A DNA stretch of 64,000 bases, from NCBI RefSeq assembly GCF_030864355.1, contig NC_083395.1:2480001-2544000 (forward strand). Direction: 5' to 3'. The position numbers and the translations under genes are program-made. Of the stretch, positions 1 through 10,527 are shown in pieces. The stretch's first letter is position 1. Every line of letters starts with the position of its first letter. The DNA is from Cutaneotrichosporon cavernicola (taxonomy: Eukaryota > Basidiomycota > Tremellomycetes > Trichosporonales > Trichosporonaceae). A model generated the notes under the pieces. The model ran no database searches. It saw only the letters and a program-made list of their open reading frames with translations, and was not told the origin of the DNA.

Positions 1-120
1 GAGGAGGCAGGCGTGTTTGGATGGGGAGCAGACTACGCCAAGATCCGCGAGCTGCGCTCACAGACCAATGCGGCCTGCGAGCAGCTGCGGAAATGGGGCG
101 TGAGCACACTGGCTTACTAG
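1..120 (+). CDS. C-terminal end of an unidentified gene (partial)
   Basis: An open frame enters from the left edge and ends with TAG at 118-120, giving the last 39 codons of a plus-strand gene. The tail is helical and charged, contains 'GVFGWGADYAKIREL' and ends in 'VSTLAY'. No domain can be named from this fragment. The adjacent minus-strand gene ends at 319, so the two converge with about 200 bases between them. Since the start and most of the protein lie outside the window, only the existence and orientation of the gene are claimed. Confidence 0.6.
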   Translation, partial: EEAGVFGWGADYAKIRELRSQTNAACEQLRKWGVSTLAY

Positions 121-318
121 ATGACGTGGCATGCACTGTGGCATTGTATTTTTCCACATCAAGAGACACGTAACACGTATATTAGTCTATCCACAAACTA
201 TAGTCAGGTATAATTGAGTCCCCTAGCTACGACCACGCTAGCCGAGATGAGAGGGTTGGGTTGCGCCTCGCGCGTTGAACGCAAAGTTGAGTATGCGGTG
301 AGCGAGGCGCGGCTGGCC

Positions 319-1719
319 CTAGGCAACCGTCTCGAGGTGTATCGGGGGGTTGAACCGGAGCGCTGGGCCCGTGGTCATGCTCGCGTTGAGAGCAGACAGC
401 TCGTCGTCGAGGACTCTGCGGGCGATCGTGTCGCCATCGCGCACAAGTGACGAGTAGTGCTTCTTGAGCCTGCTGTCGACCTTGAGGAGGAGGTCTATGA
501 CGGGCTGTGTGAGCTTCTGGCCCTCGCCGACAAACGCGCTGTTCTTGGGCATGTCGCCAAAGAGCGCAGCATCCGTCGCTACACTCCAGATACCCGTGTC
601 GTTGCCGCGGACGCTGATGAAAGCGGATGGGTGAAGCAGTGTGCCATGTGCCGGGTCCGTGTTGCGCGCGCCCGCAACATTTGGGAGAAGCATGTTCAGG
701 AGCTTTTTGTACACGTCTCGGATGATGGAGCAAGTCGACGCGTGTACTTGAAAGTAGTCGGGTGTGAATGGCTGCGGGAGTTAGCACGTGAGTGCGGCGA
801 GTAAGTTGTACGTACCATGACGGCCAGGACCAGGAACGCGTCCGACGACGCGTCGATTGACGCAATCGTCACCTCTGCCGTCGATGTGCTCTGCGCAGCG
901 CTGGGACGCGGTACCGGCCGTCGTGGGCGGAAAAAGTTACGCTGTGGTTAGCCAAATTATTAGCGAGACATACAATAGGTCCAACAACTTTACCACTGTT
1001 TGCGCTTTGCTCCGACCACTGCTCCCACTCGCCCATGAGCTGGTACGCGGCGCGGAGAAAGTCCTGCGCGCCAGCAATATCAAATAGTCCGGCAAGAGAG
1101 AGGCCGAGCGCATACTCTTGCCGTGCGAGCGTGTCGAGCTGTTTGGTGCCTAATGCGGCCTCGAGCGCACTCCGCTCAACATGTACCGTGTTGAGCCATG
1201 GCTGGTCTCTGCGATTAGCTCAATCACACGAGCGACGTACCCATTATACCACTGCATGAGGTATGACCATTGGAAGACGCGTTCGCGCACGAGCACAAAC
1301 ACGTCTTCTACGCGGCGAACAGAGCGGGGGATCTGGCTCGGCGCCTGCGCACGGCCATACACGCTGCTGGTGCTTGAACCGCTCACGGTCCTCCCGACAC
1401 CGTGGTAGATACTGCCTGCGCCCCGACTACTCTCGCCAAGAGTATAGTCGTGGCTCTCATCCGAGCTTGTCAAAGAGGGTGAGTACGAGCCCTGCATGTA
1501 CGCGCTCGGCGGGGCCGTGTATCCCCCCGGGGAAGAGCGCGAGGGCTTGCCCAGCGCAGCAAGGAGGGACTGTTGTTAATACGGGAAGACGTTGTCTTGA
1601 CTCTTGACTCTTGACTCACAGACGATTGCTGCTGTCAGTTTAGCATTGTCCTGCACTGCACGCACCTTGCGCTTCATGTGAGACTTGGAGATACTGCCAA
1701 AGTCCATGGCGTTTGGCAT
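319..1719 (-). CDS. Conserved-looking helical protein of unknown function
   Basis: I do not recognise the family. The model starts with Met at 1719 ('MPNAMDFGSISK') and splices an intron after 'HMKRK'. A Ser/Gly-rich stretch follows, then a helical block ('VFQWSYLMQWYNG', 'QPWLNTVHVERSALEAALG', 'QDFLRAAYQLMGEWEQW'), and a second block near the C-terminus ('PFTPDYFQVH', 'VDSRLKKHYSSLVRDGD'). Introns of about 32 nt (GTACGT...CTAATCGCAG near 1207-1238) and 33 nt (GTATGT...CTAACCACAG) keep the frame open, as does one near 790-835. There is no signal peptide or membrane segment, so it is probably cytosolic. The stop is at 319-321. The exon chain is read by eye. The frame closure across four mini-introns makes a real gene likely, but the function is open. 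Confidence 0.6.
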
Positions 1720-1988
1720 GCTCAGTAGTTGGATGGACGATGAGGAAGCAAGTAGATACAGATACAGTTGAGGGGTTTCAGAAAGGGTGACAGGAGGTAA
1801 ACGCGGGAAGAGCGGGAGTTGATTGTATTGCAAGGGTAACTATACAACCTTACTGTAATTGACACTATAGGTTAATAGAATCAGTGGAGGCCCGAACAAG
1901 GAATCAGTTGGAGGCCCGAACAAGGCCTAGAATCCTTACATCACTCCCTCCACAATTCACAATCGCCTTACCACACTCCTTCCCTCTC

Positions 1989-3064
1989 ATGTCTCGTCTC
2001 TTTCTGCGAACACTTGCCGCAACCGCTGCCCGACCAGTACAGCGCCGGGCAGCTGCGGCCCTCGTCGGTGGCGCCCTGACCTTGTACGCCATCGGTAAGT
2101 TGCTGTAGCATGTGACTTTGATCGTTTCGTGGAATCTGACGCCAGAGTCTGATGTGCTCGCAGACGCCAAGAGCGTGATGGCGGGGCTGCGCGTCGACGC
2201 ACTTGAGCGGTACACGGTACAGCTGGACGCGGCAAAGCCCGTTGTGGCTGACGACCCGAACATGGTCGGTGAGTTGCTATCTCGCTCTGCTGGGTGATGG
2301 CATGATGGCATGAGGGCACACGTCATGCCTCGGCACGGCTTGGCCCGGAACACCGGGGACAACAGCTGACCCCAGTCGACCGCGCGACGGGCGTCGCGCA
2401 CGCCATCGAGTTGCGGCCCGCGTCTGCGCCTGCACTGGCTCTCGTCGGCGTTGGCGTCCGCACCGTCTCCTTCCTCTACATGAAGGTGTACTCGGCCGGA
2501 TTCTACGTCGACGACTACACGCTCAAGCGTCTTCCGTCCTTGCCGGGATGGAAGGGGTATACCCCGGCGGAGCTGCAGGGGCCAGAAGCCGAGACGTTGA
2601 TCCAGTCCATGCTCGATGCGCCGGCGGCGGTTGCCGTCAACGTCAGTAAGTGTTGCTGTCTTTTTGTGTCCCGATGCGTATCTCTCCTGCTGACGCACTC
2701 AGTCCCCGTCCGCAACACCGACTTTGCTCACCTCCGTGATGGCCTCACCCGCACGTTGGTCGGGCGGATGAAGATGGGACGGCACCGCGGCGAGATCACG
2801 CCCGAAGACGACGCACGGCTCACCGACGCGATGCAGGAGTTCAAGGCCGTCTTCCCCGGAGGCAGCGTACCCAAGGGCAACAGCCTGACCCTCGTCCGTG
2901 CGGCCGACGGGAACCTGTCCGTCGAGTACCAGGGGCGGGTGCTTGGCAAGGTCGCCAACCAGTGGATTGCCAACAACCTCATCATGGCTTACTTCAACAC
3001 TGCGGCGCCCATCTCGCCTCCGCTGCGCGACTCTGTTGCTGAGGGGTTGGCCAAGTACGCGTAG
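1989..3064 (+). CDS. AIM18: Mitochondrial chalcone-isomerase-fold protein (Aim18/Aim46-like)
   Basis: Exons 1989-2094, 2164-2268, 2376-2645 and 2703-3064 join in frame to 280 codons. The N-terminus (MSRLFLRTLAATAARPVQRR) is Arg-rich and lacks acidic residues, as in a mitochondrial presequence, and is followed by a short hydrophobic stretch. The main body shows the chalcone-isomerase-like pattern: 'IELRPASAPALALVGVGVRT', 'FLYMKVYSAGFYVDD', then 'GNSLTLVRAADGNLSV' and 'VANQWIANNLIMAYF'. Yeast Aim18 and Aim46 are inner-membrane-facing proteins with this fold and no known enzyme activity. The active-site residues of plant chalcone isomerase are not expected here. All three introns are GT-AG and 57-107 nt long. 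Its role in mitochondrial inheritance or heme/lipid handling is only family inference. Confidence 0.8.
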
Positions 3065-3151
3065 AGAGGGGACACGGCGATGTGCATGTGCATGCTGTAC
3101 AAGACAATCCACTTATGAATACCATTACCACTCCGGATGTATTAACGCACC

Positions 3152-5757
3152 CTACATGACTACACATTCTCCCTCGGCATCCTTGCGTGTCGGCCGCTTG
3201 CCGCTGCCCTTGATGCCCCGGTTGCTGTTCAACTCTGCGAGGCGCTGCATCGCTCGCTTGTTGCCCTGGCCTGGCGTCAGTTCATGTCAGTCAATACCAC
3301 TCACTCGCTGACCGCATGTACCACCGCTTGGCCAGCTCCATGTCCTGTTTGACGCCGATACCAATCTCCGTGTAGTCTGTTGGTCAACATACCGAAGAGA
3401 TTTCAAGCTTACATCCAACCGCATATTCGGCCTTGGGAAGACCCTTGTTTGCAGCCTTGCGGCCCCACAGGTAGGCCTCGGTGTCCGACTGCTTAAGCAC
3501 GCCCTCTGAGCCTGTGAGGTACCAGCCGCTGAGGGCTAGCTCGGCCTCGGCGTCGCCACGCTCCGCCGCACGCGTGTACCACGCAATACTGCGGCGCGGG
3601 TCGATCGGGAAGCCGAGTGTGCCAAACTCGTGACACGAGCCGAGCTTGAACTGGGCAGGGGCGTAGCCGAGCTGAGCTGCTTGAGTTAAATACTCACGTG
3701 CAGCAATGGGGTCGTGCGGAATGACACCGTTTGTGCCGTTGTTTGGCCGTTCGTGGAGTAGCGCCAGCTCGTGCAGTGCGTGCGGGTTGTCCTCGTCGGC
3801 TTGTGCTGAGGCACGGCGCAACCACACTAACGCCTCACGCGGGTTGCGTGGGTGGCCCATGACACCGTTGAGTAGGATCAACGCCAGCTTGTACATTGCC
3901 GCCGTGTCACCGAGCGCCGCAGCCTTGCGGTAGAAGAGGACCGAGCGGTTCGGGTCTCGCTTGACCCCTGCGCCCAACTCACAACACACGGCCGCACGGT
4001 ACGTCGCAGCAGGGTGATTCAATTTGGACGCCATCAAATAGAGGTAGTAGGCCCTCTCGTGGTCGACCTGTAAGCCCAGCTGCCCTGTGCCATACAAGTT
4101 GGCGAGGAAGAACTGCGCGTCGGCGTACGGCTCCTTGCCCTCGGCCAACTTTTTGACATTGCGCAGGCTCTCGGCGAGCAGCGAGTCGCGGTACTTGCGG
4201 CCCTGTCGTGGATCGGTCGACGAAATCTCGTCTCCGAGCTTCTTGGCAGCCTCGATGAGATATTTGGTAAAGGCAAACTGCGCCTCTGGATCGGGATCCA
4301 CCTTCATACGATTCCGATAGTCTTCCACAAACTCTCGCGTATACGGCGGCTTGCTGACGTCGATCGCTGCGGCGCCGCCTCGTCGACGAGTGGAGGACGC
4401 GCCTACAGACTCGATGGGCATCCTGGGCGCAGACGAAATTGACGAGAGAGATATGGTTGAGCGAGACGTGTTGGTCCGCACCAGGTTGGACATGCTGGCT
4501 TGCCTTGATGGCCCTTGAACAGGAATGGGGCCACCTGCCTGCCCTGGGAATGCCCCTCCCATACCCTGAGCTGGCGGCAACCCAACGAAATCGTTCGCTG
4601 CCGAGTAGTATGGATTATTGACGTTGGGAACCGGCGCCTGTCCGGGTCCTCGTGGCGTGTACGGTTGCGGCTGGTTTGGCCATCCGCTAGACGCGCTTCG
4701 AGAAGGTGGCCCGCCTTGGCTGGGGTATGGCATCTGCCGCTGTTGGGGAACTGGCGGCTGTGCGTACGCGTTCATACCCGTGTCGAGGCTGTAGACACTG
4801 GCTGCAGGATCATCCTGCTGCAGAGGACGATGCCCGCCTGTGACGGAGCGCCCTCGAGGAGGAAGGCCAGAGGCAGGCAGCTGGCCGTAGGGTCCGGCGT
4901 ACGCTGACGGTGCCGGCACTCGGGGCTGCGGTCCGTTGCTGGCCAACCGCATGTTGGAGAAGTCGTTGCTCAGCTCATTGCTGTTCGCGCTGTGTGTCGA
5001 GAACCTGCCGTCCGCTGGAGTGGGACTGTCCGAGTAGTCGTAGGAGAGCTGGCTCGGGTAGTCGACTGGGGCGTACGGCGGGTGCTCTCTCCCGCCACCA
5101 GACGGGCCGCGATTGTGGCCGTACGCTTGCTGGGGAATATGTGGCTGAGGCATGGGTTGGGTTGGAATGATGGGCGAGTTGGGAGTCGTTGCGGCCTGGT
5201 AGGATGGGGGAAGGAATGAGGGCATGGAAGCCGGGTCTCCAAAGTCGAGCTGCGGTAATTCTGGCAGTTCGAGTGGTTCGGCTGGAATCACTGTCAGCTT
5301 GAAAATGGACAGTGGAAGGAGGAGAAGTGTGAAATAGAGGATGGAAAAGGGTCGTAAAGGATGTATTGACTAGTTCTGTTGGCTAGCGTGAATGAGGCTG
5401 AGAATGATTGGCACAATCACCCAAAGTGAATGTATAGTGTACCGCTGTGTTGTCACATCCCACATGTCGCACACAGATGCAAAACGAGGTGCAACCTAGT
5501 GGCCATTGGTGCTGGGGGATGACGGAGGGGAGGTCGGGCGCCAAAAGTGATTGCGAGAGAAGCATGATGCAAGGATCGCGTGAGGCGCGAGAAGAAGCCG
5601 AGTTGTGTTGTTGCACTGTTGGAATGTCTAGCTCACCATAGTCACGACTCGACTCGCGTCGTTCATCTTGCCCGTCCCCATATTCTTCCACATTGGAGAG
5701 GGGTCCATTGCTGGAGCCTTTGTAGCCCATTGTCCGAGAGGGAAGGCCTGTGGACAT
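3152..5757 (-). CDS. SKT5: SEL1-repeat chitin synthase regulator (Skt5/Chs4-like) with CaaX tail
   Basis: Four exons (5757-5637, 5290-3413, 3376-3305, 3270-3152) join in frame to 729 codons. The N-terminal half is a disordered Pro/Gln/Ser-rich region. From about residue 340 onward come tandem SEL1 repeats, for example 'AQFFLANLYGTGQLGL', 'AMYKLALILLNGVMG' and 'AQFKLGSCHEFGTLGF'. After two mini-introns (36 and 34 nt) the protein ends in Cys-Val-Val-Met, a farnesylation CaaX box. The same architecture (disordered N-term, SEL1 repeats, C-terminal CaaX) defines yeast Skt5/Chs4 and the cryptococcal Csr proteins, which recruit and activate chitin synthase at the plasma membrane. The first intron (5291-5636, 346 nt) is unusually long for this window. 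The gene is divergent from TRP2. Confidence 0.88.
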
Positions 5758-6430
5758 GATGGCGACCCGAGGAAGGCGGGGACGCGGGGTGTGACTGGTT
5801 GTGCGGGAGGGGGGAAGAGGACAGAAGAAAAGGACCGACCCAACTAGTCGGGGCGCAAGGCGCTTGCGCAGGGGTGGATCGGACCCGCGCGCTATGCGAT
5901 GCCGGCGTTGGTGTGTGGGGAAGCGATGGGACGCGAATTCGACGCGTTGGATGAATGTAATTGATTGAAGATGAATGAAACGTGTGTAAGTAAGTAGATG
6001 GAGGAAGGTGAGTGGGGGTTTAGATCAATGCAACAATGGGATCATCAAGTAGTATTATTGTAACCATATACAAGAATTCAAGTATGACAATATACAGTAC
6101 GTACTCCTTTACCCGTAAACTCTGAAAGAACGAGTGGGGAATTCAATTGGGGGAATACCCATCTTCCGCCCAGTTTTCAGGGGCTGAGCTGAGAGGCGCG
6201 CTAGACAACGAGATTCTCAGAAGTGAAACTCAACACAGTCACTCACTCGAATCTCACGTGAGCCTCACGCGACAGTATAAACCACGGAATGTCACCCCAC
6301 GTGATATTTCGCGGTTACGAACCGGTCTCCGCTCCGTCTCGACTCGAAAGATACAACGCGCTTGCTTATAACAACTGTCATTCTCCACAACACTCCATCT
6401 CGCTCACCCAACAACAAAACTGCCACAAAC
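5758..6430. promoter_or_regulatory. Divergent SKT5/TRP2 intergenic region
   Basis: This 673-base gap separates two divergent genes. A TATAAA element lies at 6276-6281, about 150 bases before the TRP2 start. It is preceded by CACGTG-type motifs (6256-6261 and, nearby, CCACGTG at about 6297-6303). The stretch 5960-6110 is A/T-rich and shows no coding potential. No RNA gene was seen. Confidence 0.45.
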
Positions 6431-7293
6431 ATGGCTCAGACTGTACGCTCCCAGACGTTCCCAACATCTCCCCAGTATCTGACATTCAGTCTCAGCCGCT
6501 TAAACCGTCCCTCGACGAGGTCAAGGACTTGTTGAAGAGCGCGACCTCCACCCCGACGACGCTTGTGCCTCCCGGTGCAGACGGTTTCCCGCGCGGTTCC
6601 GGCGCCGCAGCTTCGTCAACAGCAAAGGTCGAGGCCAAGCGTCCGAACCTCGTTCCCGTGTATATCGACATTGCCGCCGACCTCCTCACACCCGTCGCTG
6701 CGTACCTCAAAGTCGCGAACGGGAGCGAGCACTCGTTCCTGCTTGAGAGTATCACTGGCGGTGAGAACCTGGCGAGGTATAGCTTTGTAGGCGCCGACCC
6801 ATTCAAGACTGTACATACTGGGGAGGGGTTCGAGGTCGAGGGCGACCCTCTCGAGGCGCTCGAGAAGGAGCTCGAGCCGTACCGCTATTGCAAGCTCGAC
6901 TCTGTCCCGACGTTCACCGGTGGCGCTGTAGGTTTCATCACCTACGACGCAATCCAGCACTTTGAACCCGTCACCAAGCCCGCGAAGCCACACCACAACC
7001 CTCTTCCTGGTATGCCTGAGGCGTTCTTCATGCTCGCTTCGACGATTGTCATCTTCGACCACATCTTCCAGTCGATCAAGATCGTGTCGCACGTCTACCT
7101 TCCGGACGGGGAGGACGAGTCCAAGCTTCCCGCGCTCTATGAGGAGGCTGGACAGCGCCTGATGGCCATCCGTGCCAAGCTCCTCAGCCCTGAGACGCCT
7201 CTGCCGAAGCAGGACCCCATCGTGCTCGGTAATGAAGCCGTCAGCAACGTCGGCAAGGCGGGGTACGAGGGCTTCGTGACCAAGCTCAAGGAG

Positions 7294-7325
<32 letters not shown>

Positions 7326-8142
7326 CCCGTCCCAGCGACTTGCTCGCAAGACGGCTCTCCACCCCTTCAATGTGTACCGGCACCTGCGGCGTCTCAACCC
7401 TTCGCCGTACATGTTCTACTTGGACTGCAAGGATGTGCAACTCGTTGGTGCGTCCCCGGAAACTCTGTGCAAGGTCGAGGGCCGCAAGGTGTACAACCAC
7501 GCGATCGCGGGGACGGTCAAGCGCGGCAAGAATGCGGCCGAGGACGCCAAGCTTGGTGCCGAGCTTCTTGCGAGTGAGAAGGACCGCGCCGAGCACATTA
7601 TGCTTGTCGACTTGGCGCGCAACGACGTCAACCGCGTGTGCAAGCCCGAGACGGTCAACGTCGACGACCTGATGCGTCTTGAGAAGTTTAGCCACGTCAT
7701 CCACATCACGTCGCAGATTAGCGGGCAGCTCCGCGACGACCAGAGCCGCTTTGACGCGTTCCGCTCCATCTTCCCGGCCGGTACCGTGTCAGGTGCGCCC
7801 AAGGTCAAGGCCATCCAGCTTGTCGGCGGCCTCGAGCAGGAGCGCCGTGGAGTGTACGCGGGGGCCGTTGGGCGGTTCGACTTTGACCGCAACGAGCTTG
7901 ACACGTGCATTGCCATCCGCACCATGACGTTCAAGGACGGCACCGTGTACCTCCAGGCTGGCGGCGGTATCGTCTTTGACTCGGTCGAGGAGGACGAGTA
8001 CATTGAGACGATCAACAAGCTCAAGAGCAATGTGTCGGCCATCGAGGCGGCTGAAAGTGAGTCGAGCTGGCGGGAGTAGGGTTAGGACATCGCTGACAAT
8101 GCAGAGGAGTACTACGCCATGCAGCAGGCGGGTTCCCAGTAG
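6431..8142 (+). CDS. TRP2: Anthranilate synthase component I
   Basis: Catalyses chorismate plus ammonia/glutamine to anthranilate, the first step of tryptophan synthesis, as the large subunit working with a glutamine amidotransferase. Exons 6431-6442, 6490-8056 and 8105-8142 give 538 codons. The start at 6431 is chosen because the 47-nt intron (GTACGC...CTGACATTCAG) then joins 'MAQT' to '[11 protein letters not shown]' in frame. Longer upstream in-frame Mets lie next to the TATA box. Visible motifs: '[20 protein letters not shown]' (the LLES type feedback-inhibitor site), '[10 protein letters not shown]', '[14 protein letters not shown]', '[11 protein letters not shown]' and 'GVYAGAVG', all chorismate-binding enzyme blocks. 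The last exon encodes only the final dozen residues. Length agrees with fungal TRP2 proteins. Confidence 0.96.
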
Positions 8143-9218
8143 ATTCCTGTAGATTTGTGCGTTTGCATGATGGGGCTGTTAAGTTTGTACCTGAGCGTTA
8201 GTTGAGATGTGGGATTGCCGTTTGAGTGGAATTACACACGCGCACTCTGAGCACATCCTCAAACACTGTTACTGCGCCTGGGCAGTGCAGCAGGCTGATC
8301 CAGAGAGCCGGAGATTGTCTGCGCTGCCACTGATGGGCAGGAACGTTGATAACTCTGGGAAGTTGGCAACCCAGAGTCAACATCTTCTTAGACCTTGGGC
8401 AAATCTGAGATGGGCGGCGTAGTGATAGTAACACCAGTTGCCACAGACTTTTTGTGAACTTTATCATTCTCCCATTTCCATAGACAGGCTTCTCTATATC
8501 ACCCCGGCTCTCATGCCGTCTTCGTACGATAGCTTAGATTAGCAAACGTTCCTAACATGGTTAGCACAGCCTCTATTACAGAGCGCCACCCTACTCCCTT
8601 GATTCTTAGCTGCCCCACTCGTAAGTGAAGTTGTCAAAGCGTTTGTCCTCTGGCTGGCGTAGAGGTAATTTTCATCTACGGTTCAATTCAGTAGATGTCG
8701 GCTAGCTGCCATTGCAACATGAAATGAGTACGATGTAGATATTGAACGTGAGGATTAACCAGGGAAACGATTTCGCCAAGTTGGTCCTCCCGCGTACTAT
8801 ACCGTAAGGCCTACGTGACACTGCCAGTGCGCATTATGCAAACGGTTCTGGGCTCTCGCAACCAAGGTGAGGCTCTCTATAGGCTATCTATCCTCTATCA
8901 ATACGTACCTTAGGGACGTCGTCGGCCTGGCGCGCGAAAATCTGACGTTTCGGCTTGTATCCCGCCAGATTTCCGTTTGCCCTCTGCATGTACAGCCATC
9001 GTGAGCATTTCCCAGTTCGATCGCCACTCCCATCTCCGCCTACTCGCTGTCGCGGTACCAGATTTTCAATGAGCACGATGTGGGGGTCGAAAGGCGGCGG
9101 GCTCACCCCAGACCCTTGACCGCTTCCACAACCGCCCCTACCGCCCCAGTGTGGTGCAAGCTCCGCGACTCTCTCACGGTACACTGTCCTGGCGATCTCA
9201 CTCCCGAGATCGGGGGCC
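8143..9218. other. Intergenic, no gene seen
   Basis: About 1.1 kb between the TRP2 stop and the tRNA-Thr terminator. No reading frame with protein-like composition, no tRNA-type internal promoter and no obvious repeat was found. It contains the TRP2 3' untranslated region. Confidence 0.4.
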
Positions 9219-9223
9219 AAAAA
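9219..9223 (-). terminator. RNA polymerase III T-run downstream of tRNA-Thr
   Basis: Five T residues on the minus strand begin about 12 bases beyond the 3' end of the tRNA-Thr gene. This is the usual distance and form of a Pol III terminator. Confidence 0.6.
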
Positions 9224-9234
9224 TATTGTAACTG

Positions 9235-9333
9235 TTCCCACTAGCCGACTTGAACGACTGGCCTTGTCATGATTCTCGCCCCTTGCGGGGTGTTGAATAC
9301 GAGTGACACGCTCTACCACTGAGCTAAGAGGGA
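9235..9333 (-). tRNA. tRNA-Thr (CGU anticodon) with a 27-nt intron
   Basis: Read on the minus strand, the acceptor stem TCCCTCT pairs with AGTGGGA with one T-T mismatch. Then come TA, a D arm GCTCAGTGGTAGAGC, the anticodon stem TGTCA/TGACA, a variable loop AGGCC and a T arm AGTCG-TTCAAGT-CGGCT. The anticodon loop is CT-CGT-A followed by a 27-nt insertion placed after position 37, the standard site of nuclear tRNA introns. The insertion can form a GC-rich hairpin (CCCC/GGGG). Removing it leaves 72 nt with a regular cloverleaf. CGU decodes ACG (Thr). The U1-A72 pair and the single mismatch are slightly unusual, so a partly decayed copy is possible. Confidence 0.8.
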
Positions 9334-9789
9334 TGTGTTGGAGTTGAAGTAGGAGTGTAATAGGAAGAACACTGATGTCTGGGCAGGCACCTCCGGAGCA
9401 GTGACAGTGAAGCAGGCCTTGAGAATTTGAGAACGGCGGGGGGCTTGGGGGCAAGCAGAAAGATGCCAATCATGTTCCCGGTACAAGTGGAGCGGAGGCA
9501 CCGCTCATGAGGCCAAGGGAAAGTGGCAAGTTGTGGGCGAGGCCGTCGTGGACCGGACGTTTCATCCGTGGGGTCTGCCGACATCACACTAGGCCCCGGT
9601 GTGCCGTTGGTGTGAACACAACTGGCATGGGGTTCGGGCTGTGCGACAGTCGGCTGGTCCGTCGAGTGTGAGAGAGTGTGAGTTTGTGCGACCTGCTGCG
9701 CAAGTGATGCATCTCCGAATGTGCATCCCACGCTCATGCCGTGGGGCATGACAGCCCGAACCCCAACGATACTCCTCTCAACTTGAGGA

Positions 9790-9795
9790 TATAAA
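9790..9795 (+). promoter_or_regulatory. TATA box of the 62-residue protein gene
   Basis: TATAAA 95 bases before the ATG at 9885, followed by a C/A-rich pyrimidine leader (CTCACTCGCTCTCGC, CCAACCAACCAACACC). This is typical of strongly expressed fungal genes. Confidence 0.5.
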
Positions 9796-9884
9796 CCCAT
9801 GCCTGCCCGACACTAACCCAATCAAACCTACTCTCACTCGCTCTCGCAGCCCTACTCAACCCAACCAACCAACACCAACTAACA

Positions 9885-10130
9885 ATGCCCGACAAGATCT
9901 CCACCTCGCAGGTCTCCAAGCCCATCCAGGCTCAGCCCCAGGTACGTCCCCATCCTCCATTCTCCTCCCCCCGGCCCTTGTATCTTCGCTAACGACAGGC
10001 CAAGGGGGACAAGAAGCCCCACCACGAGGGCAAGGGCAAGGGCAAGAAGGCCCAGGGCGAGGACCAGCAGGACGCTGTTGAGATGGCCGCAGCTCCCCAT
10101 GGCGAAGTCCAGGCTGAGCAGAAGAAGTAA
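9885..10130 (+). CDS. Small Lys/Gly/Gln-rich protein, 62 residues
   Basis: Too short to be noticed by simple length cut-offs, but well supported. Exons 9885-9941 and 9999-10130 join in frame across a 57-nt GTACGT...CTAACGACAG intron to 62 codons. The protein begins 'MPDKISTSQVSKPIQAQPQ' and continues with 'GDKKPHHEGKGKGKKAQG', ending 'EVQAEQKK'. It has no cysteine, no hydrophobic segment and low sequence complexity, so it should be intrinsically disordered and basic in the middle. A TATA box and pyrimidine leader suggest strong transcription. I do not recognise the family. Disordered basic peptides of this kind occur among ribosome-associated and stress proteins, but no function is claimed. 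Confidence 0.6.
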
Positions 10131-10420
10131 GCTATATGCTAAACAGTGCCGCTAGTCGGCTGGTTTCGTAGTGAGATAAGATGGATGTGGTGAAGGCGCT
10201 TGTTGCGGGCTGGCCTCGGAGTGGAGCGCCTATGCGTGAGCGTGTGCGGCAACGAGAGGGAGAGAGATGAGTGGACAATATACTTGGTTCGACAGGTTGT
10301 ACGACGTACATCTAGCCCTGTGGGCTTGCTTCGGCTCTTTGAGGTCAGCCGGTCCTCATGACGCACATCTCGAGTTGCACTGACACAGACTGGGGCCGAC
10401 ACGTCCGAGCCGTTCCAGTC

Positions 10421-10425
10421 AAAAA
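10421..10425 (-). terminator. RNA polymerase III T-run downstream of tRNA-Glu
   Basis: TTTTT on the minus strand starts about 24 bases past the 3' end of tRNA-Glu. Confidence 0.5.
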
Positions 10426-10448
10426 GCTGACAGGTCTGAACCGTCGTG

Positions 10449-10527
10449 TTCCCCACCAGGGAATTGAACCCTGATCTCCCAGGTTCTTCATGAAAGCTGG
10501 ACATCATAACCACTAGACCAGTGAGGA
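10449..10527 (-). tRNA. tRNA-Glu (UUC anticodon) with a short intron
   Basis: On the minus strand the acceptor TCCTCAC pairs fully (with one T-G) with GTGGGGA. The D arm contains GGTCTAGTGGTTATGAT. The anticodon stem TCCAG/CTGGG encloses CT-TTC-A plus a 7-nt insertion (TGAAGAA) at the normal intron position after base 37. The T arm is CAGGG-TTCAATT-CCCTG. Removing the insertion leaves 72 nt. TTC decodes GAA (Glu), and the D-arm sequence is the usual eukaryotic tRNA-Glu type. Confidence 0.87.

Noticed and set aside
6616..7704. Long minus-strand frame opposite TRP2
   Set aside because: It is a shadow of the conserved TRP2 coding sequence created by G+C-rich third positions.
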